NCBI GenBank assembly: GCA_946886865.1
Contig: CAMPJI010000026.1
Span: 1-29,766 of the forward strand
Source: an uncultured Lysobacterales bacterium
GTDB taxonomy: Bacteria > Pseudomonadota > Gammaproteobacteria > Xanthomonadales > Xanthomonadaceae
Length of the DNA: 29,766 nt
Direction: 5' to 3'
Shown in pieces: positions 1 to 8,740 of the stretch. The position numbers were made by a program, and so were the translations under genes. The notes beneath the pieces are model-generated. The model saw only the letters and a program-made list of their open reading frames with translations, had not been told where the DNA came from and made no database searches. The stretch's first letter is position 1, and every line of letters starts with the position of its first letter.

Positions 1-1654
1 TGGCCAGCACGTTCTTGCGCAGCGCCTTGACCGTGGAGCGGGCGATGATCTGCGAGCCGATCGCGGCCTGGATCGCCACGTCGAACATCTGCCGCGGGAT
101 CAGCTCCTTCATCTTCTCGGTCAGGTCGCGACCGCGCCGGTCGGCGTGGCTGCGGTGCGTGATGATGCTCAGCGCATCGACCTTGTCGCCGTTGATGAGC
201 GTGTCCACGCGCACGAACGGGCCGGCCTGGAAGCGCAGGAAGTGGTAGTCCAGCGAGGCGTAACCGCGGCTCACCGACTTGAGGCGATCGAAGAAGTCCA
301 GCACCACCTCGGCCATCGGCAACTCGTAGCTGATCTGCACCTGGCTGCCCATGTAGGTGATGCCGATCTGGTTGCCGCGCTTCTCCTCGCACAGGGTGAT
401 CACGTTGCCGACGTAGTCCGGCGGCGTGAGGATGTTGGCGCGGATGATCGGCTCACGGATTTCCTCGACCTGGTTCACCGGCGGCAGCTTGGCCGGGTTG
501 TCCATCGACACGATGGTGTCGTCGGTCTTGAGCACTTCGTACACCACCGTTGGCGCGGTGGTGATTAGGTTGAGGTCGTACTCACGCTCCAGGCGCTCCT
601 GCACGATCTCCATGTGCAGCATCCCCAGGAAGCCGCAACGGAACCCGAAGCCCATCGCCTCGGACGATTCCGGCTCGAAGCGCAGCGCGGCATCGTTGAG
701 GCGCAGCTTTTCCAGCGCTTCGCGCAGGTCCGGGTAGTCGTCGGCATCGACCGGGAACAAGCCCGCGAACACGCGCGGCTGCATTTCCTGGAAGCCCGGT
801 AGCGGCTTCTCCGCCGGGTCCGCGGCTAGCGTCAGCGTGTCACCGACGGGCGCGCCGTGGACGTCCTTGATGCTGGCGTTGACCCAGCCCACCTCGCCCG
901 GGCCCAGGCGCTGCAGCTCCTTGCGCTTGGGCGTGAACACGCCGACGTTGTCGACCTGGTGGCTGCGACCGGTCGACATCACCTTCAGCTTGTCGCCGGG
1001 CTTGATCTCGCCCTGCATGATGCGCACCAGCATCACTACGCCCAGGTAGTTGTCGAACCACGAGTCGATGATCAACGCCTGCAGCTTGTCGGTGTCGCGC
1101 GGCTTGGGCGGCGGGATGCGCGTGACGATCGCCTCCAGCACGTCCTCGACGTTCAGCCCGGTTTTGGCACTGACCGCCACCGCATCGGACGCATCGATGC
1201 CGATGACGGCCTCGATCTCGGCCTTGGCGCGTTCGATGTCGGCTGTGGGCAGGTCGATCTTGTTGAGCACCGGCACCACTTCCAGGCCCTGCTCCACCGC
1301 GGTGTAGCAGTTGGCGACCGACTGCGCTTCCACGCCCTGCGCGGCGTCGACCACCAGCAGCGCGCCTTCGCAGGCAGCCAGCGAGCGGCTGACTTCGTAG
1401 CTGAAGTCGACGTGCCCGGGGGTGTCGATGAAGTTGAGGAAGTACGTCTGGCCGTCGCGCGCGGTGTACGGCAACGACACGGACTGGGACTTGATGGTGA
1501 TGCCGCGTTCGCGCTCGATCGGATTGGAATCCAGGACCTGCGCTTCCATCTCGCGCGTCGTGAGGCCGCCGCAGAGGTGGATGATGCGGTCGGCCAGGGT
1601 CGACTTGCCGTGGTCGACGTGGGCGATGATGGAAAAGTTGCGGATCTGCTGCAT
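1..1654 (-). CDS. lepA: Elongation factor 4 (LepA), 3' end cut by the window edge
   Basis: LepA is a ribosome-associated translational GTPase that acts on elongating or assembling ribosomes. 551 codons are visible from the ATG at 1654; the last residues seen are ...KALRKNVLA, so roughly the final 45 residues (the basic C-terminal tail) lie outside the window. The start [19 protein letters not shown] places the G1 P-loop at about residues 11-19; DTPGH (G3) is at 77-81 and NKID (G4) at 131-134. The effector region at about residues 50-55 (RGITIK) is intact. No good Shine-Dalgarno sequence precedes the ATG, but the N-terminus matches the family exactly. The gene lies 122 bases downstream of mucD on the same strand. 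In related genomes lepB, rnc and era usually follow. Identification is firm; only the truncation limits the call. Confidence 0.97.
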   Translation of the reverse strand, partial: MQQIRNFSIIAHVDHGKSTLADRIIHLCGGLTTREMEAQVLDSNPIERERGITIKSQSVSLPYTARDGQTYFLNFIDTPGHVDFSYEVSRSLAACEGALLVVDAAQGVEAQSVANCYTAVEQGLEVVPVLNKIDLPTADIERAKAEIEAVIGIDASDAVAVSAKTGLNVEDVLEAIVTRIPPPKPRDTDKLQALIIDSWFDNYLGVVMLVRIMQGEIKPGDKLKVMSTGRSHQVDNVGVFTPKRKELQRLGPGEVGWVNASIKDVHGAPVGDTLTLAADPAEKPLPGFQEMQPRVFAGLFPVDADDYPDLREALEKLRLNDAALRFEPESSEAMGFGFRCGFLGMLHMEIVQERLEREYDLNLITTAPTVVYEVLKTDDTIVSMDNPAKLPPVNQVEEIREPIIRANILTPPDYVGNVITLCEEKRGNQIGITYMGSQVQISYELPMAEVVLDFFDRLKSVSRGYASLDYHFLRFQAGPFVRVDTLINGDKVDALSIITHRSHADRRGRDLTEKMKELIPRQMFDVAIQAAIGSQIIARSTVKALRKNVLA

Positions 1655-1726
1655 GCGGGGACGCGACCGGGGCCCGTTAGGCCAGAAAGGAATGGGCCAG
1701 GAAAATCAACGGTCGATTATCGCACA

Positions 1727-1763
1727 CGGCACGCGCCCGCCCCCGCGGTGGGGACGCGTGCCG
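1727..1763 (-). terminator. GC-rich hairpin downstream of mucD, possible terminator
   Basis: A 9-bp perfect inverted repeat (CGGCACGCG at 1727-1735, CGCGTGCCG at 1755-1763) encloses a C-rich/G-rich inner pairing, 14 bases after the mucD stop. On the minus strand it is followed by GATAATCGACC rather than a clean U-tract. It is therefore a weak intrinsic or Rho-assisted terminator at best, or a 3'-stabilising hairpin separating mucD from lepA. Confidence 0.45.
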
Positions 1764-1776
1764 CGTGTTCGGGTGA

Positions 1777-3285
1777 TCAGCTGCCGGCTGTGACCGCCAC
1801 GTACTGCGTGCCCGCGCCCCGTCGCACCAGCAGCATCACGGTCTCGCCCTCGTCCAGCCCCGCCAGCTGCCGATTGAGGTCGGCGGCACTGGCGACGGAC
1901 GTGCGGCCCACCGACAGCACGACGTCGCCGGCCTGAAGGCCCGCCTCGCGCGCCGGGCCGGGCTGCACCGACACGATGCGAACGCCCTCGTCGGCCTCGA
2001 GGCCCAACTGGCGGCGCTGCTGGGCGTCCAGATCCTGCGGGATGACGCCGATCGCATTGGCGGGCGCCGCCTCCGCTTCAGCACGGGGGGCACGATTGCC
2101 ACTGCTGGCAGCGACCGCGCCGCCCAGTTCGCCGAGCACGACATCGATCTCGATCTCACGGCCATTACGCAGCAGGGTGATCTCCACCCGTTCGCCCGGG
2201 GCCTTGAGGCCGATCAACGGCGGGAGGTCACTGGATGCACTGACCTCCCGACCATCGACTGCGGTGATCACGTCCATCCGCTCGATGCCGGCCTTGTCGG
2301 CCGCGCTGCCGGGTTCGACACCCGCCACCAGAGCGCCTTCCGCAACGGGCAGGCCCAGGGCACGCGCATGCTCGGCCGTCACTTGCTGCACGTTGACGCC
2401 CAGCAGGCCGCGGCTGACACGCCCGCTGTCGCGCAACTGCTCGGCCGCGTTCATCGCAACGTCGATCGGAATGGCGAAGCTCACGCCCATGTAGCCGCCG
2501 GAGTTGGAGAAGATCTGCGAGTTGATGCCCACGACCTCTCCGCTGGTGTTGAGCAGCGGGCCGCCCGAGTTGCCCCGGTTGATGGCCACGTCGGTCTGGA
2601 TGAAGGGCACGTACTGCTGGCCGGCATACGGATTGCTGCGGCCGACCGCGCTGACGATACCCGCCGTCACCGAGTGCTCGAGCCCGAATGGCGAGCCGAT
2701 CGCGATTACCCACTGACCCGCCTGGGTGCGGCGTGCATCGGCCAGGCGCAGGAACGGCAGCCCGTCGGCATCGATCTTGAGCAGGGCGACATCCGACTCC
2801 TCGTCGCTGCCGACCACCTCGGCCGTGAATTCGCGACGGTCCGAAAGGCGCACCTGGACGGTACCGGCGCCGTCCACCACGTGGTGGTTGGTCAACAGGT
2901 AACCGTCGTCGGAAATGAGGAAGCCCGTGCCCTGCGACACGCCGCCGCGACCCTCCGGCGCCTCGGGGAATGGCATGCCGGGCCCGAAGAAGCGGCGGAA
3001 AATCTCCGGGATCTGCTCCTGCCCGGGCGCTCCACCGCGCGCGGTGCGCGGCGCGATCTCGGCGCTGACGTTCACCACCGCCGGGCCGACGCGTTCCACC
3101 AGCGACGTGAAGTCCGGCAGGCCGGTGACCAGCGGACGCGAGGGTTGGGACGATGGCGGCGGCGCAATCGGCTTTTCGCTGCCCTGCGCCCGGCGGGCTC
3201 CGTCGGGCGCCTGGGCGGTGCAGGCCACGGGAATCGCAGCCACCAGCAGCCCGGTCAGGGCAAGGGTACGAAGCGGTCGGTTCAT
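1777..3285 (-). CDS. mucD: MucD/DegP-type periplasmic serine protease
   Basis: HtrA-family protease and chaperone of the periplasm, which degrades misfolded envelope proteins. The protein has 502 residues. Residues 1-25 form a secretion signal; the sequence PVACTAQ resembles a lipobox but has proline at -3, so lipidation is uncertain. The trypsin-like domain carries the full triad: His135 (TNHHVVDG), Asp165 (EESDVALLK) and Ser240 (GNSGGP). Two PDZ domains follow (about 285-375 and 405-500), the DegP/MucD layout. The ATG at 3285 has a strong GGAGG eight bases upstream. It is the third gene of the rpoE-rseA-mucD locus, 105 bases after rseA. I see no sigma-E motif in that gap, so it is probably read from the rpoE promoter. 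MucD in pseudomonads dampens the sigma-E response, and the same role is inferred here. Confidence 0.95.
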   Translation of the reverse strand: MNRPLRTLALTGLLVAAIPVACTAQAPDGARRAQGSEKPIAPPPSSQPSRPLVTGLPDFTSLVERVGPAVVNVSAEIAPRTARGGAPGQEQIPEIFRRFFGPGMPFPEAPEGRGGVSQGTGFLISDDGYLLTNHHVVDGAGTVQVRLSDRREFTAEVVGSDEESDVALLKIDADGLPFLRLADARRTQAGQWVIAIGSPFGLEHSVTAGIVSAVGRSNPYAGQQYVPFIQTDVAINRGNSGGPLLNTSGEVVGINSQIFSNSGGYMGVSFAIPIDVAMNAAEQLRDSGRVSRGLLGVNVQQVTAEHARALGLPVAEGALVAGVEPGSAADKAGIERMDVITAVDGREVSASSDLPPLIGLKAPGERVEITLLRNGREIEIDVVLGELGGAVAASSGNRAPRAEAEAAPANAIGVIPQDLDAQQRRQLGLEADEGVRIVSVQPGPAREAGLQAGDVVLSVGRTSVASAADLNRQLAGLDEGETVMLLVRRGAGTQYVAVTAGS

Positions 3286-3390
3286 GGAATCGGCCTCCGG
3301 AACGTGTCAATCAGGAAAGTGGGCAGCGACGGGCCGTCGACCGGGCAGGTCGGGACAGCCCATCGTGATCCAGTGGATGTGGCAGTCGCG

Positions 3391-4314
3391 TCAGGGCGAC
3401 GGCGGGATCGGCGCCGAGGTGCCATCCGTCCCGGCCTCAGCGGCCGGCGGTGACACACCAGGCTGCACGCCCGGCTCGACGCGCGGCTCGAAGGGATAGA
3501 ACGAGGGGGCGGATGCCGTGGTCGACGCACCATAACTCGCCGTCATGGCGCCACCGGCGCGGTAATCCGTCAGCACCGCGCGTGGCCAGGGGCGCGCGCC
3601 GAACTCGGCGGCACGCGGCTGGAAGGGGTCGGTCGCGGGCTCAACGGTGCCCTCGGCCGCCGCCACCTGCCGGACATCGCGCGCGGCCACTGCGAAGGTT
3701 CCCGTCTGAGCAGCTGTTTCAGCGGCGTTGGTGGTGTCCCGCGCCGCACCCGTCGCCGTGCGTTGCGCCGCCCGACGCGGACGCTCGGCCGCTGCGATGG
3801 CGGCCGCGCCGGCGAGTGCCGCCGCAGGCGACGCACCCGCATCAAAGCCGCCATCGGCCGCCTGCGGTGCGCGGGGTTCGGCCGCCGCCCGGATCGTCGT
3901 CGGCGCCGCGGCGACTGCGGGGGATGCTGCCTCCGGCGCAGGTGCAGGCTCATCAAACGGTCGCGCGACGAACAATGCGGCCACGGCCACCGATGCGGCC
4001 AATGCCGCGCCCGGCATCCAGCCGCCCAGCGTCCGCCGCGACGCGCCGGCGCCGGCTGCCGCGGCGGGCATCGCGTCCAACCGCGCCTCGGCCGCCAGCG
4101 CGGACCCGACCCGTGCCGCGAAATCAGCGGGCGCCGCGGCATCGCCCCGGCCCCGCAGCACATCGCCCGCCAGTTGCCAGCGGCTGACCGACTCGCTCCA
4201 TGCGCGGTCGTGGTCCAGCCGCTTCAGCGCGAAGCGCGCGGCATCGCCACGCAGCTCGCCATCGAACAGCGCCGAGAGGGTCTCACGGTCGTCGTTGGGC
4301 GGGGGCAGTGTCAT
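3391..4314 (-). CDS. rseA: Anti-sigma-E factor RseA/MucA
   Basis: Inner-membrane anti-sigma factor that holds RpoE inactive until periplasmic proteolysis releases it. The N-terminus (LSALFDGELRGDAARFALKR, about residues 13-32) is the typical RseA sigma-binding domain. One membrane segment lies at about 99-117 (MPGAALAASVAVAALFVA). A long periplasmic part follows, very rich in alanine, proline and charged residues, with low complexity over about 120-225. The chosen ATG at 4314 is 11 bases from AGGAG. A GTG at 4320 is only 5 bases from that same AGGAG and would add two residues, so the start is uncertain by two codons. At about 307 residues it is longer than E. coli RseA (216), because of the periplasmic region. 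It lies 70 bases after rpoE. No rseB follows. Confidence 0.92.
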   Translation of the reverse strand: MTLPPPNDDRETLSALFDGELRGDAARFALKRLDHDRAWSESVSRWQLAGDVLRGRGDAAAPADFAARVGSALAAEARLDAMPAAAAGAGASRRTLGGWMPGAALAASVAVAALFVARPFDEPAPAPEAASPAVAAAPTTIRAAAEPRAPQAADGGFDAGASPAAALAGAAAIAAAERPRRAAQRTATGAARDTTNAAETAAQTGTFAVAARDVRQVAAAEGTVEPATDPFQPRAAEFGARPWPRAVLTDYRAGGAMTASYGASTTASAPSFYPFEPRVEPGVQPGVSPPAAEAGTDGTSAPIPPSP

Positions 4315-4384
4315 CGGCACGGGAACTCCTGGATCAGCGGTTCGTGGCGGGTCGAAGTGTCATCAAGCAACGTGTCAGGCGCGG

Positions 4385-5002
4385 TCATCGCGTCGCGTCC
4401 TGGTTGTCCAGCAACGGACGCAGGCGTGCGTCGATCGCATCGCGGGCGCGGAAGATCCGCGACCGCACCGTACCGATCGGGCACCCCATCCGTTCGGCGA
4501 TCTCGTCGTAGCTCATGCCCTCGACCTCGCGCAGCGTGATCGCCGTGCGCAGGTCTTCGGGCAGGCCGTCCACCGTCTCCATGACCGTGCGCTCGATCTC
4601 CTGCCGCAGCAGTTCGCGCTCCGGGGTGTCGGTATCGCGCAGCCGCATGCCGGCGTCGTACTGCTCGGCATCGCCCGCATCGATGTCCGCCGCGGGCGGA
4701 CGCCGGTTCTGCGCAACGAGGTAGTTCTTGGCGGTGTTCACTGCGATGCGGTGCAACCATGTATAGAACTGGGAATCGCCCCGGAAATTGCCCATCGCGC
4801 GATACGCGCGGATGAACGTCTCCTGGGCCACGTCCTGGCATTCGCTCCAGTCGGACACGTAGCGCCCGATCAGCCCGACGATCCGATGCTGGTAACGGCG
4901 AACCAGTGCATCGAAGGCCGAGCTGTCGCCGCGCTGGACGCGTCGGACCAGCGCCTGGTCGAACTCGTCGGCGGATGCCTGTGCAACGTCTTTTTCGGCC
5001 AT
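4385..5002 (-). CDS. rpoE: ECF RNA polymerase sigma factor RpoE (sigma-E/AlgU)
   Basis: Extracytoplasmic-function sigma factor controlling the envelope-stress regulon. It has 205 residues, close to the usual size. Region 2 spans about residues 26-97 and includes DVAQETFIRAYRAMGNFRG and the -10-binding YTWLHRIAVN. Region 4 spans about 138-190 and includes LPEDLRTAITLREVEGMSY and the helix-turn-helix GCPIGTVRSRIFRAR. The ATG at 5002 follows an AGGAG with a rather long 12-base spacing. The gene heads the rpoE-rseA-mucD locus, and its own upstream region carries a textbook sigma-E promoter (5043-5070), implying autoregulation. Identification as RpoE rather than another ECF factor rests on the neighbouring RseA and MucD as well as on sequence. 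Confidence 0.97.
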   Translation of the reverse strand: MAEKDVAQASADEFDQALVRRVQRGDSSAFDALVRRYQHRIVGLIGRYVSDWSECQDVAQETFIRAYRAMGNFRGDSQFYTWLHRIAVNTAKNYLVAQNRRPPAADIDAGDAEQYDAGMRLRDTDTPERELLRQEIERTVMETVDGLPEDLRTAITLREVEGMSYDEIAERMGCPIGTVRSRIFRARDAIDARLRPLLDNQDATR

Positions 5003-5042
5003 GCCGTGCCGGCACTCCTGTCTGCTCGGCGTTGGCCGAACG

Positions 5043-5070
5043 ATGTGACCCCCCCGCCGGGGAAAAGTTC
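5043..5070 (-). promoter_or_regulatory. Sigma-E type promoter of rpoE
   Basis: On the minus strand the -35 element GAACTT (5070-5065) and the -10 element TCACAT (5048-5043) are separated by exactly 16 bases. The sigma-E consensus is GGAACTT, 15-16 bases, then TCnnA. The -35 core is perfect. Transcription would start near 5036, giving a leader of about 35 bases before the rpoE ATG at 5002. This indicates positive autoregulation of rpoE-rseA-mucD. Confidence 0.8.
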
Positions 5071-5145
5071 AAACCCGCGGGCTCTGGCTGAACACGTGGG
5101 GTCGCGCGGGCCGGACCGCAACATCCTGCAGCCCTTTGCACCGAT

Positions 5146-5175
5146 TTGACGCGGTCGAAACAACGCCGGGATGAT
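5146..5175 (+). promoter_or_regulatory. Candidate sigma-70 promoter of the fatty-acid oxidation gene
   Basis: TTGACG (5146-5151, five of six matches) and GATGAT (5170-5175, four of six) are spaced by 18 bases, with transcription expected near 5182 and the ATG at 5212. It lies back to back with the rpoE promoter in a 209-base divergent region. A GAAAC at 5157-5161 could be a half-site for a fatty-acid regulator, but no second half is visible. Confidence 0.5.
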
Positions 5176-5211
5176 AGCGGCCCTCCCCATACGTGAACGG
5201 ATGGTGCCGCG

Positions 5212-7308
5212 ATGACCGCAGGGCGCGACGCGCTACCCGCCTTCGACGGGCTCCGTGCCCGGCACTGGCACACCCAGACCCGCGCCGACGGCGTGCTGGT
5301 CCTGTCGTTCGACCGCGACGGCGCGTCGGTCAATACGTTTTCGCAGGACGTGCTGATCGAGCTCGACGCACTGCTGGAGCGCATCGCCCTGGATCCGCCC
5401 AAGGCGCTGGTGGTGCGCTCGGGGAAGGACAAGGGCTTCGTCGCCGGCGCCGATATCAAGGAGTTCCAGGAATTCGACCGGAAGGGCACGGTGGGCGATG
5501 CCATCCACCGCGGCCAGCAGGTGTTCCAGCGGCTGGCCGAGCTGCCCGTTCCCACCGTCGCCGCGATCCACGGTTTCTGCATGGGCGGCGGTACCGAGAT
5601 GGCGCTGGCCTGCCGGTACCGCGTCGCCAGCGATGACGCCTCCACCCGCATCGGCCTGCCCGAAGTGAAGCTGGGCATCTTCCCTGGCTGGGGCGGCAGC
5701 GTTCGCCTGCCGCGCCTGATCGGCGCGCCGGCCGCGTTCGACATGATGCTGACCGGCCGCAGCCTGAGCGCCAAGGCGGCGCGTGCCAGCGGCCTGGTCG
5801 ACAAGGTGGTGCCGGTTGAGCAGCTGGTCGACGCGGCAGCCGCTCTTGCACTCAAGGGGACGCAGCGGCCGTTCAAGCAGCGGTTCCTCGGCTGGGTCAC
5901 CAATACGCTACCCGCCCGCCGCCTGCTCGCGCCGATGCTGGCCAAGCAGGTGGCCCGGAAGGCGCGGAAGGAGCACTACCCGGCGCCCTACGCCCTGATC
6001 AACAGCTGGTCGCGGGCTGGCGGCGGCGTCCAGTCGCGGCTGGCCGCCGAGCGCAAGGCGGTGGTGAAACTGGCCTCCACGCCAACGGCGCGCAACCTGA
6101 TCCGCGTGTTCTTCCTGCAGGAGCGCCTCAAGGCGCAGGGCAGCGGCGAGCACGCCATCACCCACGTGCATGTCATCGGCGCCGGCGTGATGGGCGGCGA
6201 CATCGCGGCGTGGTCGGCCTACAAGGGCTTCGAGGTCACGCTGGCCGACCGCGAGCAGCGCTTCATCGACAAGGCACTGGAGCGCGCCGGCGAGCTGTTC
6301 GCGAAGAAGGTGAAGGACGAGGCCAAGCGGCCCCAGGTCGCGGCGCGCCTGAAGGGTGACCTCGCCGGCGAAGGCGTGGCCCAGGCGGACCTGGTGATCG
6401 AGGCGATCATCGAACAGGCCCAGGCCAAGCGCGACCTGTACGCGCAGGTCGAGCCCGCGATGAAGGACGACGCGCTGCTGTCGACCAATACCTCGTCGAT
6501 CCCGCTGACCGAGCTGCGCGAGCACATCCGTCGCCCCGCCCAGTTCGCCGGCCTGCACTACTTCAACCCGGTCGCGCTGATGCCGCTGGTGGAGATCATC
6601 CGCCATGATGCGATGGCGCCGTCGACCGAGCAGCGCCTGGCCGCGTTCTGCAAGGCGATCGACAAGCTGCCTGTGCCCGTGGCGGGGACGCCGGGCTTCC
6701 TGGTCAACCGCGTGCTGTTCCCCTACATGCTGGAGGCGGCTACCGCCTATTCCGAAGGCATCCCGGGCGCGGCGATCGACAAGGCGGCGGTGCGCTTCGG
6801 CATGCCGATGGGGCCGATCGAGCTGATCGACACCGTTGGCCTGGATGTGGCCGCGGGCGTGGGCGAGGAACTGGCGCCCTTCCTGGGACTGCCGTTGCCG
6901 CAGGCGCTGGCCGGGGGCGCCGAGGCCGGCAAGCGCGGCAAGAAGGATGGCCAAGGCCTTTACAAGTGGGAGAACGGCAAGGCGGTCAAGCCCGAGCTGC
7001 CCAAGGATTACCAGGCGCCGTCCGACCTGGAGGACCGTCTGATCCTGCCGCTGCTCAACGAGGCGGTGGCGTGCCTGCACGACGGGGTGGTCGCGGATGC
7101 CGACCTGCTGGATGCCGGCGTGATCTTCGGCACCGGGTTCGCGCCGTTCCGTGGCGGCCCGATCCAGTACATCCGCGAAACGGGTGTCGACGTGCTGCGG
7201 CAGAAGCTTGCCCAGCTGCAGGCGCACCACGGCGACCGCTTCGCGCCGCGGCCGGGCTGGGACAACCCCGGCTTGCGCGCATCCTCCGTATCCGACGCCC
7301 CTGCCTGA
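5212..7308 (+). CDS. Bifunctional enoyl-CoA hydratase/3-hydroxyacyl-CoA dehydrogenase (FadJ/FadB-like)
   Basis: Alpha-subunit type enzyme of beta-oxidation: hydration of enoyl-CoA, then NAD-dependent oxidation of 3-hydroxyacyl-CoA. The protein has 698 residues (E. coli FadJ 714, FadB 729). The N-terminal crotonase domain has the oxyanion segment AGADIKEF (79-86) and both catalytic glutamates, Glu129 (GGGTE) and Glu151 (LPEVKLG). The Rossmann domain begins at about 318 with GAGVMG (323-328). The dehydrogenase catalytic pair is His449 (GLHYFNP) and Glu461. Two C-terminal dehydrogenase domains complete it. No thiolase gene (fadA/fadI) is adjacent, so the beta subunit must be encoded elsewhere or the enzyme works alone. 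It is monocistronic, between its own promoter and a strong terminator. FadJ versus FadB cannot be decided from sequence alone. Confidence 0.93.
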   Translation: MTAGRDALPAFDGLRARHWHTQTRADGVLVLSFDRDGASVNTFSQDVLIELDALLERIALDPPKALVVRSGKDKGFVAGADIKEFQEFDRKGTVGDAIHRGQQVFQRLAELPVPTVAAIHGFCMGGGTEMALACRYRVASDDASTRIGLPEVKLGIFPGWGGSVRLPRLIGAPAAFDMMLTGRSLSAKAARASGLVDKVVPVEQLVDAAAALALKGTQRPFKQRFLGWVTNTLPARRLLAPMLAKQVARKARKEHYPAPYALINSWSRAGGGVQSRLAAERKAVVKLASTPTARNLIRVFFLQERLKAQGSGEHAITHVHVIGAGVMGGDIAAWSAYKGFEVTLADREQRFIDKALERAGELFAKKVKDEAKRPQVAARLKGDLAGEGVAQADLVIEAIIEQAQAKRDLYAQVEPAMKDDALLSTNTSSIPLTELREHIRRPAQFAGLHYFNPVALMPLVEIIRHDAMAPSTEQRLAAFCKAIDKLPVPVAGTPGFLVNRVLFPYMLEAATAYSEGIPGAAIDKAAVRFGMPMGPIELIDTVGLDVAAGVGEELAPFLGLPLPQALAGGAEAGKRGKKDGQGLYKWENGKAVKPELPKDYQAPSDLEDRLILPLLNEAVACLHDGVVADADLLDAGVIFGTGFAPFRGGPIQYIRETGVDVLRQKLAQLQAHHGDRFAPRPGWDNPGLRASSVSDAPA

Positions 7309-7327
7309 CGCGTCAGGTAGCGCCACG

Positions 7328-7357
7328 AAAAAGCCCCGCGGGATGCGGGGCTTTTTT
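7328..7357. terminator. Strong bidirectional intrinsic terminator
   Basis: The perfect stem GCCCCGC/GCGGGGC (7333-7339 and 7345-7351) with a 5-base loop is flanked by five A on the left and six T on the right. It works in both directions: for the plus-strand hydratase/dehydrogenase gene ending at 7308 and for the minus-strand cluster ending with pilZ at 7378. Confidence 0.92.
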
Positions 7358-7377
7358 CTGCGCGGCGCGTGCGGCAA

Positions 7378-7734
7378 CTACATCGTGTGCGTGGCGCGGT
7401 CGGAGTTCAGCGTCCCGGCCAGCAGGGCTTCGATCTTGCCTTTCACCGCCTCGCCTTCGGCGCTTTCGTTGAACTGAACGCCGATGCCCGCCGGGCGGTT
7501 GCCCTGGGCGCCGACCGGCGTGACCCAGACGACCTTCGCGGCCACGGGCATGCGCTCGCTGGATTCGGGCAGCGTCAGCAGCAGGAAGACCTCGTCGCCG
7601 AGAAAATAGCGCTTGGGCGTGGCGACGAAGATGCCGCCGTGCTTGAGGTACGGCATGTAGGCGCTGTACAGCGCCGCCTTGTCCTTGATCGCCAGGGTCA
7701 GGATGCCCTGTCGTGCCCCGCCTGTTGCCGCCAT
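7378..7734 (-). CDS. pilZ: Type IV pilus assembly protein PilZ (non-canonical PilZ domain)
   Basis: Small cytoplasmic adaptor needed for type IV pilus biogenesis. In Xanthomonas the orthologue links the pilus ATPase PilB with the EAL-type regulator FimX (literature on the family). The protein has 118 residues, with GILTLAIKDKAALYSAYMPYL at the N-terminus, then GGIFVATPKRYFLGDEVFLLL and GIGVQF. The c-di-GMP signature RxxxR followed by D/NxSxxG is absent, as in the Xanthomonas protein, so direct c-di-GMP binding is not expected. The ATG at 7734 has GGGGA seven bases upstream. It is the last gene of the long minus-strand cluster, 22 bases after holB, and is followed by the bidirectional terminator. 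Confidence 0.95.
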   Translation of the reverse strand: MAATGGARQGILTLAIKDKAALYSAYMPYLKHGGIFVATPKRYFLGDEVFLLLTLPESSERMPVAAKVVWVTPVGAQGNRPAGIGVQFNESAEGEAVKGKIEALLAGTLNSDRATHTM

Positions 7735-7756
7735 CGTGCGTTCCCCGTTGCCGCCG

Positions 7757-8740
7757 TTACCGTGCGCCGTCGTGGCGCGCCTGCGCGTCCGGCCGCGCGG
7801 CGCCGGCGCGCCAGGCCATCAGCAGTTCCACCACCGCCAGGTCCGCGCGCACCGTGGTGCGCAACAGGTCGCGGGTCCGGTTCGCCTGATCGAACCAGGC
7901 CGCCAGACTGCGCGTCCGCGCCGGGTCGGTCAAGCGCTCGCCGGCGCGGGCGACGGCCAGGTCGGCCGCATGGCGCAGCCGCAGGGCGGCATGTTCGTCG
8001 GCGGTCCAGCGCTGCGCGGTATCCAGCGGTGTCCGCGTACCCCGCGCCACCGCATCCAGGTCGTCCCCGACCTGCCGGCGTAGCGCCATGCCTTCAGTGC
8101 GAAGCCAGTCATCGGCCTGGCCCGGGTGGCCACGCGCGGCGTCCAGCGCCTCCGCAGCGGCGCCGGCGGCATGGCCCTGCGCCTGCAACCACTGCAGGGC
8201 CTCTTCGCGAGGCGGCAGCCGGAACTCCAGACGCTGGCAGCGGCTCCGGATCGTGGCCGGCAGCCGTGCCGGGTTCGCGCATACCAGCCACAGGTAGCGC
8301 CCCGGCACCGGCTCTTCCAGTGTTTTCAGCAACGCGTTGCAGGCGGCATGGTTGACCGCATCGGCCGGATCGATGATGACCACCTGCGCCCCGCCGTACT
8401 GCGGTGTAAGCGACATCTGCTCGGACAGCTGGCGGATCTGCTCGATCACGATCTCGGAGCGCAGCCTCGCGCCGTCCCGTGTCGGGATGAACGACACCAC
8501 GCGGTAATCGGGATGCGCCCCGGACGCCAGCAGGCGACACCCGCGGCAAGTACCACAGGGTCGAGGCGTGTCGGTGGCGTCACACAGCAGGCGCGCGGCC
8601 AGGCGCTCGGCCACCGCGCGCTTGCCCAGTTGCGCGGGCCCGCAGAAGAGCAGGCCATGTCCGAGGCGGCCGGCGTCCAACGCGGCGGCCACCTGGTCGT
8701 GGATGCGCTGTTGCCATGGGGCCGGGACAGCGCGGGTCAT
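7757..8740 (-). CDS. holB: DNA polymerase III delta-prime subunit
   Basis: Clamp-loader subunit that works with DnaX and HolA to load the sliding clamp. The protein has 327 residues (E. coli 334). The N-terminal AAA+ fold has a degenerate P-loop, GPAQLGKR (34-41), as usual for delta-prime, which does not hydrolyse ATP. The zinc module has Cys53, Cys62, Cys65 and Cys68 (CGTCRGC). [11 protein letters not shown] is at about 120-130, and the SRC arginine-finger motif is at 166-168. A C-terminal helical collar domain follows. The ATG at 8740 overlaps the tmk stop as ATGA, so translation is coupled. The partner dnaX lies at the other end of this window. Confidence 0.95.
   Translation of the reverse strand: MTRAVPAPWQQRIHDQVAAALDAGRLGHGLLFCGPAQLGKRAVAERLAARLLCDATDTPRPCGTCRGCRLLASGAHPDYRVVSFIPTRDGARLRSEIVIEQIRQLSEQMSLTPQYGGAQVVIIDPADAVNHAACNALLKTLEEPVPGRYLWLVCANPARLPATIRSRCQRLEFRLPPREEALQWLQAQGHAAGAAAEALDAARGHPGQADDWLRTEGMALRRQVGDDLDAVARGTRTPLDTAQRWTADEHAALRLRHAADLAVARAGERLTDPARTRSLAAWFDQANRTRDLLRTTVRADLAVVELLMAWRAGAARPDAQARHDGAR

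Noticed and set aside
857..1936. Long open frame on the plus strand over lepA and mucD, one of many such frames
   Set aside because: The antisense frame of a GC-rich gene shows histidine/valine/leucine-rich shadow composition and no domain; lepA and mucD on the other strand are unmistakable.
5152..5170. PsrA/FadR-type operator in front of the beta-oxidation gene
   Set aside because: Only one GAAAC half-site is visible and no inverted GTTTC partner at the right spacing.
7378..7734. c-di-GMP receptor function for PilZ
   Set aside because: The RxxxR and D/NxSxxG residues needed for binding are absent; the protein belongs to the non-binding pilus-assembly type.
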